This document shows positions 7,546 through 14,289 of a stretch of DNA of 21,454 bases, in pieces. The notes beneath the pieces are model-generated. The model searched no databases. It had not been told where the DNA came from and saw only the letters and a program-made list of their open reading frames with translations. The first letter of the stretch is position 1. Every line of letters begins with the position of its first letter. The stretch comes from Campylobacteraceae bacterium (GTDB lineage: Bacteria; Campylobacterota; Campylobacteria; Campylobacterales; Sulfurovaceae): assembly GCA_027023325.1 (NCBI GenBank), contig JALVVQ010000002.1, positions 1 through 21,454 of the forward strand, written 5' to 3'. Both the position numbers and the translations under genes were made by a program.

Positions 7546-7836
7546 TTATTCTATGATGGCTGGGACGACAAAAAAGTCATCCTCGTGTCTAGGGGCACGA
7601 GAGAGGATATCTCTAGATATCTCCGGATTGTTGACAGGGATATCTTCACGCATAGGTGTACCCCCTTCAAGTGTAGAGAAGGAGGCGTCTAGATGGCTGG
7701 TATCCAGTTCATTGAGGTTCTCTATGTACTCCAGTATCTCAGAGAGCTGACTGATGACAGCTTCTTTTTTGCTTTCGTCGATACGAAGATGGGAGAGTTT
7801 CTCCAATTTTTCTAAAACAGTATAATCTATGTGCAC
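7546..7836 (-). CDS. gatC: Asp-tRNA(Asn)/Glu-tRNA(Gln) amidotransferase subunit C
   Basis: GatC is the small subunit that wraps and stabilises the GatA-GatB complex, which converts Glu-tRNA(Gln) (and Asp-tRNA(Asn)) to the correct amidated form. The 96-residue product has the family pattern: LEKLSHLRIDESKKEAVISQLSEILEYIENLNELDTS in the N-terminal helices, then TPMREDIP and the terminal FFVVPAIIE. The start is GTG at 7836, with AAGG nine bases upstream. gatA and gatB are not in the window, which is common for this gene. It is the first gene of the leftward series and is driven by the minus-strand face of the palindromic promoter at 7873-7884. Confidence 0.93.
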   Translation of the reverse strand: MHIDYTVLEKLEKLSHLRIDESKKEAVISQLSEILEYIENLNELDTSHLDASFSTLEGGTPMREDIPVNNPEISRDILSRAPRHEDDFFVVPAIIE

Positions 7837-7851
7837 AATGACAGCCTTGCT

Positions 7852-7884
7852 TTGATATATTTGATATAACTGCTATAATTATAG
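7852..7884. promoter_or_regulatory. divergent gatC/dapE promoter with palindromic -10
   Basis: On the plus strand TTGATA (7852-7857), a 16-base spacer and TATAAT (7874-7879) form a near-consensus sigma70 promoter for dapE. The -10 lies inside CTATAATTATAG (7873-7884), a perfect 12-bp palindrome, so the minus strand also reads TATAAT (7883 to 7878) facing gatC. The minus -35 is poor. Expected 5' leaders are about 30-40 bases on both sides. Confidence 0.75.
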
Positions 7885-7913
7885 TTAAAACTCTATTAAG
7901 GAAAGCTCTAGCT

Positions 7914-9020
7914 ATGCATGTAATCGATTTTTTTCTCAAAATATTGGCTGCAGAATCTGTGACCCCAGATGATGCCGGACTGATGCAGCTCACTGAAGCT
8001 TATCTGCCTGATTATCAGGCAACCTATGTAAATGAAGGAGGCGTGAAGAACCTTTTTCTGAGCAAGAAGTTTGGTAAAGGTAGTCATCTCTGCTTTGCCG
8101 GGCATGTCGATGTAGTGCCTCCGGGCGAAGGCTGGGAAAGTAATCCCTTTGCCCCGATGATTAGGGAGGGGAAAATCTATGCCAGAGGGGCACAAGATAT
8201 GAAAAGTGGCGTGGCTGCTTTTGTGCAGGCTTGCAAGGAAGCAGAGGGTTTCGAGGGAACACTCTCAATACTACTCACTTCTGATGAGGAGGGAGATGGT
8301 ACTTATGGGACACAGATGATGCTGAGACACTTGCAGGAAATTGATGCACTGCCAGACTATTGCGTGGTTGCGGAGCCTACCTGCGAGATGATCTTTGGAG
8401 ATGCGATCAAGATCGGTCGCAGAGGCTCTATCAATGGATACCTGACCATCCATGGCAAGCAGGGACATGCCGCCTATCCTGAAAAAGCACTCAATCCTGT
8501 CCATCAAATTGCTCCGATACTAGAGAAGATCGCGGGAGTGAACTTGGACAATGGTGATGAAGATTTTGCTCCCAGTCAGATGGTGATCACGGATATCCGA
8601 GGCGGCATGGAGGTGACCAATGTCACGCCTAACTCGCTCAAGATCATGTTTAATGTCCGTAACTCTACCAACACTACGGAGGCGGATGTGAGAGCCCATG
8701 TTGAGCAGGCATTGGTGGGATTGGACTTTACTTTGAGGCTTGATCAGGGTGCCCATCCGTTTGTGACACAGAGGGATTCTGAGATTGTTAAAAATATCAC
8801 TACAAGTATCCAAAATATTACAGGTGTCAGCACCAAGCTCTCCACCGCAGGAGGCACCAGTGATGCACGCTTTATGGGACAGTATGGGGTTGATGTAGTG
8901 GAGTTTGGGGTCATCAATGACACCATCCATGCACCCAATGAGCGTACCAGTATTGCTGAAGTAGAGGGACTCTATGAAGTCTTCACACACTTAATCAAGC
9001 ATTGGAATATGACAATTTGA
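7914..9020 (+). CDS. dapE: succinyl-diaminopimelate desuccinylase
   Basis: A di-zinc M20-family hydrolase that removes succinate from N-succinyl-L,L-diaminopimelate in the lysine and peptidoglycan pathway. At 368 residues it is close to the usual 375. Expected zinc ligands and catalytic residues are all present: His64 in GHVDVV, Asp95 in GAQDMKSG, Glu125-Glu126 in TSDEEGDG, Glu154 in AEPT and His339 in DTIHAPNE. The HGKQGHAAYPEKALNP segment belongs to the dimerisation domain. AAGGA lies eleven bases before the ATG, a rather long spacing; no better start is in frame. It stands alone in transcription direction from gatC and ends 63 bases before the methyltransferase. Confidence 0.95.
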   Translation: MHVIDFFLKILAAESVTPDDAGLMQLTEAYLPDYQATYVNEGGVKNLFLSKKFGKGSHLCFAGHVDVVPPGEGWESNPFAPMIREGKIYARGAQDMKSGVAAFVQACKEAEGFEGTLSILLTSDEEGDGTYGTQMMLRHLQEIDALPDYCVVAEPTCEMIFGDAIKIGRRGSINGYLTIHGKQGHAAYPEKALNPVHQIAPILEKIAGVNLDNGDEDFAPSQMVITDIRGGMEVTNVTPNSLKIMFNVRNSTNTTEADVRAHVEQALVGLDFTLRLDQGAHPFVTQRDSEIVKNITTSIQNITGVSTKLSTAGGTSDARFMGQYGVDVVEFGVINDTIHAPNERTSIAEVEGLYEVFTHLIKHWNMTI

Positions 9021-9029
9021 CATATTTTT

Positions 9030-9057
9030 TCATTTATAAATGATTTGTGTGTATAAT
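9030..9057 (+). promoter_or_regulatory. promoter of the restriction-modification operon with palindromic candidate operator
   Basis: TATAAT at 9052-9057 is 26 bases before the methyltransferase ATG and has no consensus -35. A 14-bp perfect palindrome TCATTTATAAATGA (9030-9043) covers the position where the -35 would lie. Such a site could be an operator for the methyltransferase or another repressor; no controller (C-protein) gene is present. A perfect TTGACA at 9017-9022 is too far from this -10 (29 bases) to form a normal promoter with it. Confidence 0.45.
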
Positions 9058-9083
9058 ATTCAAAAGCAAACGAAGGGAAGAGG

Positions 9084-10154
9084 ATGAGCGAAGCAGAACC
9101 ATTACAGTCTTTTTTTGCCGCCACCTCTCTCTCACACCACTATACCAGCATTGAACTTTTTGCTGGAGCTGGTGGTATGGCATTGGGGATGGAAAAAGCA
9201 GGCTTTAGGCACCTGCTTCTGAATGACTTTGATCGCGCTGCCACAGAAACGCTTAAGCGTAACCGCCCTGAATGGCATGTCGTGCATGGTGATATTGCCG
9301 AGATTGACTTCACTCCTTACCGAGGTATTGACCTTTTGACAGGTGGGTTTCCTTGTCAGGCATTCTCCTATGCAGGTCGCAAGAGAGGTCTAGAAGACAC
9401 AAGAGGCACACTTTTTTATGAGTTTGCTCGCGCCCTGAAAGAGTCAGAACCCAAAGTATTTTTAGCAGAGAATGTTAGAGGACTCAAGAGTCATGATGGT
9501 GGACGCACACTTCAGACGATGATAGAAGTCTTTGAGTCGATGGGGTATGAAGTGTGTGAACCTAGGGTGTTGAAAGGTATTCATTTTGCTGTGCCTCAAA
9601 AGCGTGAGCGTCTCTTTATTGTGGGCATCAAAAAAGAGTATGCCTCAGATGTGACATTCGTATGGCCCAAGGAGAACAGCAGGATATATACACTCAAAGA
9701 TGCACTAAAAAAAGGAGCGCTTTACACCTGTGATGTACCAGCCTCTCCTGGTCAAACTTACCCAGAAAAGAAAAAAAGAGTACTGGATATGGTACCACCG
9801 GGTGGATACTGGCGTGATTTGCCTTTATTAGAGCAAAAAGCCTATATGATGAAAAGTTTTTATTTGGGAGGAGGCAAGACGGGAATTGCTAGACGCATTG
9901 CCTGGGATGAGCCCTGCCTTACGCTGACTTGTTCGCCTGCACAAAAGCAGACAGAACGCTGCCACCCTGAAGAAACGAGACCCTTTCAGGTACGTGAGTA
10001 TGCGAGAATACAAACTTTTCCGGACAGCTGGCAGTTTCAGGGTTCGCTGACCAACCAGTATAAGCAGATAGGTAATGCAGTACCGGTTAATTTGGCATTT
10101 GCTATGGGGATGGCACTTGTGAAGCTTTTGGATGACGTTGCGGAGCTAGGGTGA
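9084..10154 (+). CDS. DNA (cytosine-5) methyltransferase, type II, predicted GGNCC specificity
   Basis: This enzyme transfers a methyl group from S-adenosylmethionine to C5 of cytosine and protects DNA from the partner nuclease. The 356-residue product has all core m5C motifs: I (ELFAGAGG, 24-31), IV with catalytic Cys91 (GGFPCQAFS), VI (AENVRGL, 128-134), VIII (QKRERLFIVG) and X (YKQIGNAVPVNLA). Between VIII and IX the target-recognition region, with GKTGIARRI and then LTLTCSPAQKQTERCHP, is the type I associate with the GGNCC/GGWCC enzymes (Eco47II, Sau96I, SinI). The ribosome site AAGGGAAGAGG precedes the ATG. The stop overlaps the endonuclease start. Composition is more AT-rich than the flanks, which suggests horizontal acquisition. 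Confidence 0.93.
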   Translation: MSEAEPLQSFFAATSLSHHYTSIELFAGAGGMALGMEKAGFRHLLLNDFDRAATETLKRNRPEWHVVHGDIAEIDFTPYRGIDLLTGGFPCQAFSYAGRKRGLEDTRGTLFYEFARALKESEPKVFLAENVRGLKSHDGGRTLQTMIEVFESMGYEVCEPRVLKGIHFAVPQKRERLFIVGIKKEYASDVTFVWPKENSRIYTLKDALKKGALYTCDVPASPGQTYPEKKKRVLDMVPPGGYWRDLPLLEQKAYMMKSFYLGGGKTGIARRIAWDEPCLTLTCSPAQKQTERCHPEETRPFQVREYARIQTFPDSWQFQGSLTNQYKQIGNAVPVNLAFAMGMALVKLLDDVAELG

Positions 10155-10900
10155 TGACTGGGTATGGGTTGGATTTTATCTCAGATGAGGATCTGTTCGC
10201 CCATGTGCAGGAGACTGTAGGCAAATACCGCTTCAAAATCGATCTCAAAACATTCAATAAAAACCTTATTGACCCGATCAAACTGACTTTTGACAGCAAA
10301 GTCTATGGCAAGACACTGGAGGAGACGATAGAGTCTGAGATCATCCGCCAGATGGACAAGACCAACAGCAACCATATCGGCTATTTTCATCAAAATATCT
10401 TTCGGTATATCAATCATGAGTGGTCTGTCCCTAAACAGGGCTTTGACCTCGTGAATGAAGAGAAGCATATCTATGTCGAGATGAAAAACAAACACAATAC
10501 AATGAACTCCTCATCTGCGCAAAAAACCTATATCAAAATGCAAAGTATGTTGCTAAAAAGTGCAGAGAACCGATGTCTTTTGGTTGAAGTAATCGCCAAA
10601 AAAAGCCAAAATACTCCCTGGAAAATCAGCCTAGATGGTGTGCCCCATACCCATGAATATATTCGAAGGGTCTCTATGGATCTCTTCTATGAAATGGTGA
10701 CAGGGGAAGCAGATGCCTTCAGAAAACTGTGTGAAGCCTTACCTGCGGTGCTTGATGATGTGGTGAACGCAATGGATGCGGCATTGATCGAAAACAGTGT
10801 CTTTGAAGAGTTGAAGTCACTCTCACCCAATCTACTCAAAAGTCTCTTTGTTCTTTCGTTTGAGAGATATGAGGGGTTTGAAGATTTAGATATAGCCTGA
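10154..10900 (+). CDS. Eco47II-family type II restriction endonuclease
   Basis: This is the nuclease partner of the methyltransferase, 248 residues from ATG 10154 (a GTG at 10151 would add one residue; GGAG lies five or eight bases upstream). The family resemblance rests on YRFKIDLKTFNKNLIDPIKL, SNHIGYFHQNIF and YVEMKNKHNTMNSSSAQKTY. A PD-(D/E)xK-type site is visible as Asp98 in GFDLV, then Glu109-Met-Lys111 in YVEMK. Known Eco47II cuts GGNCC; this specificity is inferred, not shown. GGNCC sites do occur in the window (for example GGCCC near 9664 within the methyltransferase gene), so the host must rely on methylation. One 60-base line (10501-10560) has 20 G+C, against 33 of 60 in the kinase gene (11461-11520). 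Its TGA overlaps the next ATG by one base. Confidence 0.88.
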   Translation: MTGYGLDFISDEDLFAHVQETVGKYRFKIDLKTFNKNLIDPIKLTFDSKVYGKTLEETIESEIIRQMDKTNSNHIGYFHQNIFRYINHEWSVPKQGFDLVNEEKHIYVEMKNKHNTMNSSSAQKTYIKMQSMLLKSAENRCLLVEVIAKKSQNTPWKISLDGVPHTHEYIRRVSMDLFYEMVTGEADAFRKLCEALPAVLDDVVNAMDAALIENSVFEELKSLSPNLLKSLFVLSFERYEGFEDLDIA

Positions 10901-11283
10901 TGTGGAAACTCATTCTCCTCTCCATTGTCCTAGAGCTTTTCGAAGCCAACTGGCAACGATCGAATACCCTCATGGGTTCACTGGCAAAGAGCTACTATTT
11001 CTATCATAAGTCTATCTTTTTGCTACTTTTCATGCACATAGGCTACCTCTATACCCTTTATGTTTCACTGGCATTTGATCTGCTCAACTGGCCGATCTTT
11101 TTCATCCTACTGCTTAAGAGTATGGATATTTTTATGAAGATCCATCTGGTGCAGAAGGTTTTTGTGCATCAGGAAGCCGATGATGGATTACTCTTGATAC
11201 TGGAGAGTCCGACACCGTGGTGGTATTATCTGATCGGGGTACTGACTTATCCCTGGTTGTTGTATATGGCGATGGGTGGATGA
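10900..11283 (+). CDS. small multi-spanning membrane protein, possible input partner of the kinase
   Basis: An unrecognised 127-residue protein with about three hydrophobic segments (roughly 35-58, 62-78 and 108-124) and an amphipathic, aromatic-rich N-terminus. A His/Lys-containing segment (MKIHLVQKVFVHQEADDG) lies between the last two. Its ATG overlaps the endonuclease TGA (A-TG-A geometry), so its translation is coupled to the restriction gene. The kinase ATG follows four bases after its stop. Because the kinase has no sensor domain, I infer that this protein may sense the signal or hold the kinase at the membrane. I recall similar short proteins in other Campylobacterota but cannot name the family. 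Confidence 0.7.
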   Translation: MWKLILLSIVLELFEANWQRSNTLMGSLAKSYYFYHKSIFLLLFMHIGYLYTLYVSLAFDLLNWPIFFILLLKSMDIFMKIHLVQKVFVHQEADDGLLLILESPTPWWYYLIGVLTYPWLLYMAMGG

Positions 11284-11287
11284 GAGT

Positions 11288-12055
11288 ATGAATCTCGAAG
11301 CAGAAGTCCAAAAGCAGCTCCTGGAACTCAGAGAGAAGGATAAACTCCTCATCGCGCAGTCCAAACTGGCAGCAGTGGGAGAGACGCTGGCACATATCGC
11401 TCATCAGTGGAAGCAGCCACTGGCTCAGATCAACTCGGTCGTGGCGAGTATCGAAGCGGATTTTGAGGAGGGCAAGCTGGATGGCGTGCAACTGGAGAGA
11501 CGCCTGAACGAGATCGAGAAGCTTACTTTCTATATGTCTGACACGATCGAGAGCTTTAACACCTATCTTCAGCCAAGTAAAGGACAGGAGGTCTTCGGTG
11601 CGCGAGAGGCGTTGGATGATGCGGTAGCGCTGGTGAAGGGACTGTTGGAGTCTAAGCAGATTGCATTGGAGATTAGCATGGAGGCCTCCTACCGAATACG
11701 AGGGGTCAAAAAGGAGTTTGTCCAAGCCCTGCTGGTCATCTTGAACAACGCCAAAGATATCCTCATCGAGCGAGCACCTGCCTCCAAAGAGATAAGTATT
11801 GCTATCTATAGAGAGGCGGGCAATGTCTTCCTAGATATCATAGACAATGCAGGAGGTATCGAGGCACAGTATCTGGAGAAAATCTTTGATCCCTACTTTA
11901 CCACCAAGCCTCACTCTCAGGGCACAGGACACGGGCTCTGCATGGCAAAGCTCATCGTCGAAAAAAGTATGCATGGAGAGCTGCTGGCTTCCAATGAGCC
12001 GCAGGGTGCGAAATTTTCTATCTCTTTGGATATCGTGGAGGAGAAGGATGTATAA
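11288..12055 (+). CDS. soluble sensor histidine kinase without a recognisable sensor domain
   Basis: A 255-residue cytosolic kinase made of a short N-terminal coiled coil (LEAEVQKQLLELREKDKLL), the phosphoacceptor helix with His39 in AHIAHQWKQPL, and a HATPase domain. The latter shows N box LNNAKD (152-157), G1 DNAGG (187-191), F box IFDPYFTTK and G2 GTGHGL (212-217). The fourth G2 residue is His where Leu is usual. There are no membrane helices and no PAS, HAMP or Cache domain. A GTG at 11276 could add four residues. It autophosphorylates and passes phosphate to the response regulator, whose ATG overlaps its end by eight bases. The input probably comes through the membrane protein encoded just upstream. 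Confidence 0.9.
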   Translation: MNLEAEVQKQLLELREKDKLLIAQSKLAAVGETLAHIAHQWKQPLAQINSVVASIEADFEEGKLDGVQLERRLNEIEKLTFYMSDTIESFNTYLQPSKGQEVFGAREALDDAVALVKGLLESKQIALEISMEASYRIRGVKKEFVQALLVILNNAKDILIERAPASKEISIAIYREAGNVFLDIIDNAGGIEAQYLEKIFDPYFTTKPHSQGTGHGLCMAKLIVEKSMHGELLASNEPQGAKFSISLDIVEEKDV

Positions 12056-12737
12056 CTACACGATCCTCTATGCCGAAGATGAGGCACCCACAAGACGCAA
12101 CTATGCCCGCTATCTGGAGCGCTACTTTGCCCGAGTCTATGCGGTGCCGGACGGGAAGGCTGCACTGGAGGCCTACCGCACCTACCATCCTGATATTCTT
12201 CTGTTGGATATTAATATGCCTCACCGTAATGGTCTAGAGGTTGCCAAAATAATTCGTGAAGAGGACAAAGCCACACGCATACTGATCCTTACTGCTCATC
12301 TGGAGCGGGACAAACTACTCTTTGCTACGGAGCTTGGACTGACCAAATACCTGCCCAAGCCGATCCAGAGAGGCACACTCAAAGCAGCACTCTCTGAGGC
12401 GGTGGCACAGCTGAAAGAGCTGCGAGAGACAGAGATGATACTTTTACTGGGTGAGGGCTACAACTGGCACCCAGTGACGCGGCAACTGCTGCACTCCACA
12501 GAGCAGGTCAAGCTGACCCGCTATGAGATGGCATTGCTGGAGTTGCTGACATCCAAATCAGGGCAGATATTTTCTACCGATGAGATTGCACTGCATCTAT
12601 GGAATGATGATGTGGAGGCTGTCTCTCAACCCCGCAAGATCAAAGATATCATCAAGCGCCTACGCAAAAAGCTTCCTGATGGGGTGATTGAGAATGTCTA
12701 TGGGGTTGGGTTTCGACTTAAAGTAGCATCGTTCTAA
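12048..12737 (+). CDS. OmpR/PhoB-type response regulator
   Basis: A 229-residue DNA-binding regulator. The receiver domain (1-120) has acidic pocket Glu10-Asp11, phosphoacceptor Asp54 in LLLDINMPHRNGL, Thr82 in LILTAH and Lys104 in LPKPI. The C-terminal winged helix includes LTRYEMALLELLTSKSGQIF, RKIKDIIKRLRKKLP (recognition helix region) and the closing NVYGVGFRL hairpin. The ATG at 12048 has GGAGGAGAAGG before it and lies inside the last codons of the kinase, so the two are translationally coupled. Target genes are unknown. The gcv promoter begins about 50 bases downstream, and the tandem 10-mer before the last gene in the window is another conceivable target. Confidence 0.93.
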   Translation: MYNYTILYAEDEAPTRRNYARYLERYFARVYAVPDGKAALEAYRTYHPDILLLDINMPHRNGLEVAKIIREEDKATRILILTAHLERDKLLFATELGLTKYLPKPIQRGTLKAALSEAVAQLKELRETEMILLLGEGYNWHPVTRQLLHSTEQVKLTRYEMALLELLTSKSGQIFSTDEIALHLWNDDVEAVSQPRKIKDIIKRLRKKLPDGVIENVYGVGFRLKVASF

Positions 12738-12784
12738 AACATTTCATAGACCCGTCCTGATACTTTTCTGCCCCTTTTCTCTCC

Positions 12785-12790
12785 TATAAT
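12785..12790 (+). promoter_or_regulatory. -10 element of the gcv operon promoter
   Basis: TATAAT at 12785-12790 predicts a transcript start near 12797 and a leader of about 35 bases before gcvT. The -35 region (TACTTTTC) is poor. The leader is too short for a glycine riboswitch and shows no such structure. The 94-base gap separates the two-component genes from the gcv operon. Confidence 0.6.
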
Positions 12791-12831
12791 TATTACATTA
12801 GAAGTTATAGCCTAAACAAAAGGATACAGAT

Positions 12832-13902
12832 ATGGCAGAACTACTCAAAACCCCGCTTCATGAGAGGCAGCAAGCATTGGGAAGTCGCAATGTGGGCTTC
12901 TGTGGCTGGGATATGCCGATACAGTATGCAGGAATCATCGCAGAGCACAAGGCGTGCCGTGAGGATGTGGCACTGTTTGATACCTCGCATATGGGGGAGT
13001 TTTTCTTTGAGGGGGATATTGTCGCCTCTGGGATGAATGAAGCCACGACGATCGATATTGATGCGCTGCCTGTGGGCAAGTGCAAGTATGGGTTTTTGCT
13101 CAATGATGAGGGTGGGGTGATTGATGATCTGATCGTCTATCGTCTGGGAGAGCAGGCGCTGATGATCGTAGTTAATGCTGCCAGACGGGAGACAGACCTA
13201 TACATTTTCCGTGATCGTATGGGAAGTGGGACGATGACAGATCGTTCTGTCAAATACGCGAAGCTTGATGTCCAGGGTCCTCATGCGATCAAGGTACTAC
13301 AAAAGTACTTCGACAGGGATCTGACCGAGCTGGGCTTTTTCTCCTTTGTGCAGACAGAGATATTTGGGGAGTCGTGTCTGCTGAGTCGGACGGGATATAC
13401 AGGGGAGCTGGGCTTTGAGCTCTATATCGATGGGGCGACCTCGGTGCGTATCTGGGATGCGCTGATCGCTGATGGAGTGACCCCTGCGGGTTTGGGAGCT
13501 AGGGATGCTTTGCGGCTAGAGATGGGGTACAGTCTCTATGGCAATGATCTGAGCGAGACCATCACGCCACTGGAAGCCAATCTAGGGATGTTTGTCAACC
13601 TCAAACGAGACTATATCGGAGTCGATGCCCTCAGAGACCAGAAAGAGGCGGGGGTGACCCGTCTGCTGATGCCGTTCAAGACTGCAGGACGAAGAAGTGC
13701 CAGAAAAGATTTTGAGGTCTATCAGAATGACCGCAAGGTAGGTTTCGTCACCTCTGCAGCATTCTCTCCGACACTCAATGTCGGGATCGGATTGGCAATG
13801 ATCGATCTAGAAGGCTTTGACAAAGATACAGGCATCGAACTGCGAGACAGTAGAGGGGCGATCGAAGCAAATATCGCATCGTTGCCATTTATAAAAAAAT
13901 AA
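12832..13902 (+). CDS. gcvT: glycine cleavage system T protein (aminomethyltransferase)
   Basis: GcvT moves the aminomethyl carbon from lipoyl-GcvH to tetrahydrofolate, releasing ammonia and leaving dihydrolipoyl-GcvH. At 356 residues it has normal length. Family hallmarks are NVGFCGWDMPIQYAG near the N-terminus, FDTSHMGEFFFEG, SRTGYTGELGFELY in the middle and GARDALRLEMGYSLYGND near residue 225. The C-terminal barrel has KVGFVTSAAFSPTLNVGIGLAMI. AAAGGA precedes the ATG. It is the first gene of the gcv-lip-lpd operon and is followed 12 bases later by gcvH. Confidence 0.96.
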   Translation: MAELLKTPLHERQQALGSRNVGFCGWDMPIQYAGIIAEHKACREDVALFDTSHMGEFFFEGDIVASGMNEATTIDIDALPVGKCKYGFLLNDEGGVIDDLIVYRLGEQALMIVVNAARRETDLYIFRDRMGSGTMTDRSVKYAKLDVQGPHAIKVLQKYFDRDLTELGFFSFVQTEIFGESCLLSRTGYTGELGFELYIDGATSVRIWDALIADGVTPAGLGARDALRLEMGYSLYGNDLSETITPLEANLGMFVNLKRDYIGVDALRDQKEAGVTRLLMPFKTAGRRSARKDFEVYQNDRKVGFVTSAAFSPTLNVGIGLAMIDLEGFDKDTGIELRDSRGAIEANIASLPFIKK

Positions 13903-13914
13903 AAAGGAGAAAGA

Positions 13915-14280
13915 ATGATTAAATACAGTCAAGAGCATGAGTGGGCAAAGGTAGAGGGTGAGGAAGCGACGATAGGTGTCTCAGCCTATGCGATAGAGCA
14001 GTTGGGTGACATCACCTTCGTAGAGCTGCCAGAGGTGGATGCAGAGGTCAGTGCGGAGGAGAGTGTGGCATTTGTCGAGTCTGTCAAGGCAGCTTCGGAT
14101 ATCTATACACCACTCTCAGGTACTGTAACGGAGGTCAATGAAGCTTTGCTGGATGCCCCTGAGCAGCTCAATGCAGATGCAGCCAATACCTGGATCTTCA
14201 AACTCAAGCTTTCAGATGAGGGAGAGCTGGATGGACTCATGGATCAGGCAGCCTATGATGCCTATCTAGAGACCCTGTAG
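13915..14280 (+). CDS. gcvH: glycine cleavage system H protein
   Basis: GcvH is the small lipoyl carrier that shuttles the aminomethyl group between the P, T and L proteins. The 121-residue product starts with the usual IKYSQEHEWAKVEG and contains the lipoylation site Lys58 in FVESVKAASDIYTPLSG. AAAAGGAG before the ATG is a strong ribosome site, consistent with the need for more H protein than enzymes. The TAG stop is part of the AGGAGG ribosome site of gcvPA. It is the likely target of the LipM-like protein and LipA encoded downstream. Confidence 0.97.
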   Translation: MIKYSQEHEWAKVEGEEATIGVSAYAIEQLGDITFVELPEVDAEVSAEESVAFVESVKAASDIYTPLSGTVTEVNEALLDAPEQLNADAANTWIFKLKLSDEGELDGLMDQAAYDAYLETL

Positions 14281-14289
14281 GAGGTCGGC

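Noticed and set aside
9017..9022. Perfect TTGACA as the -35 of the methyltransferase promoter
   Set aside because: It overlaps the dapE stop and is 29 bases from TATAAT at 9052 and 12 from TATAAA at 9035; neither spacing works for sigma70.
9704..9711. Poly-A run in the methyltransferase gene as a phase-variable tract
   Set aside because: It has only about seven bases and the reading frame continues normally through it.
11132..11725. Open frame of 197 codons on the minus strand opposite the kinase
   Set aside because: The plus-strand kinase motifs are intact; the antisense translation shows no domain.
12738..12831. Glycine riboswitch upstream of gcvT
   Set aside because: The leader after the probable start is only about 35 bases; tandem glycine aptamers need far more and no matching structure is seen.
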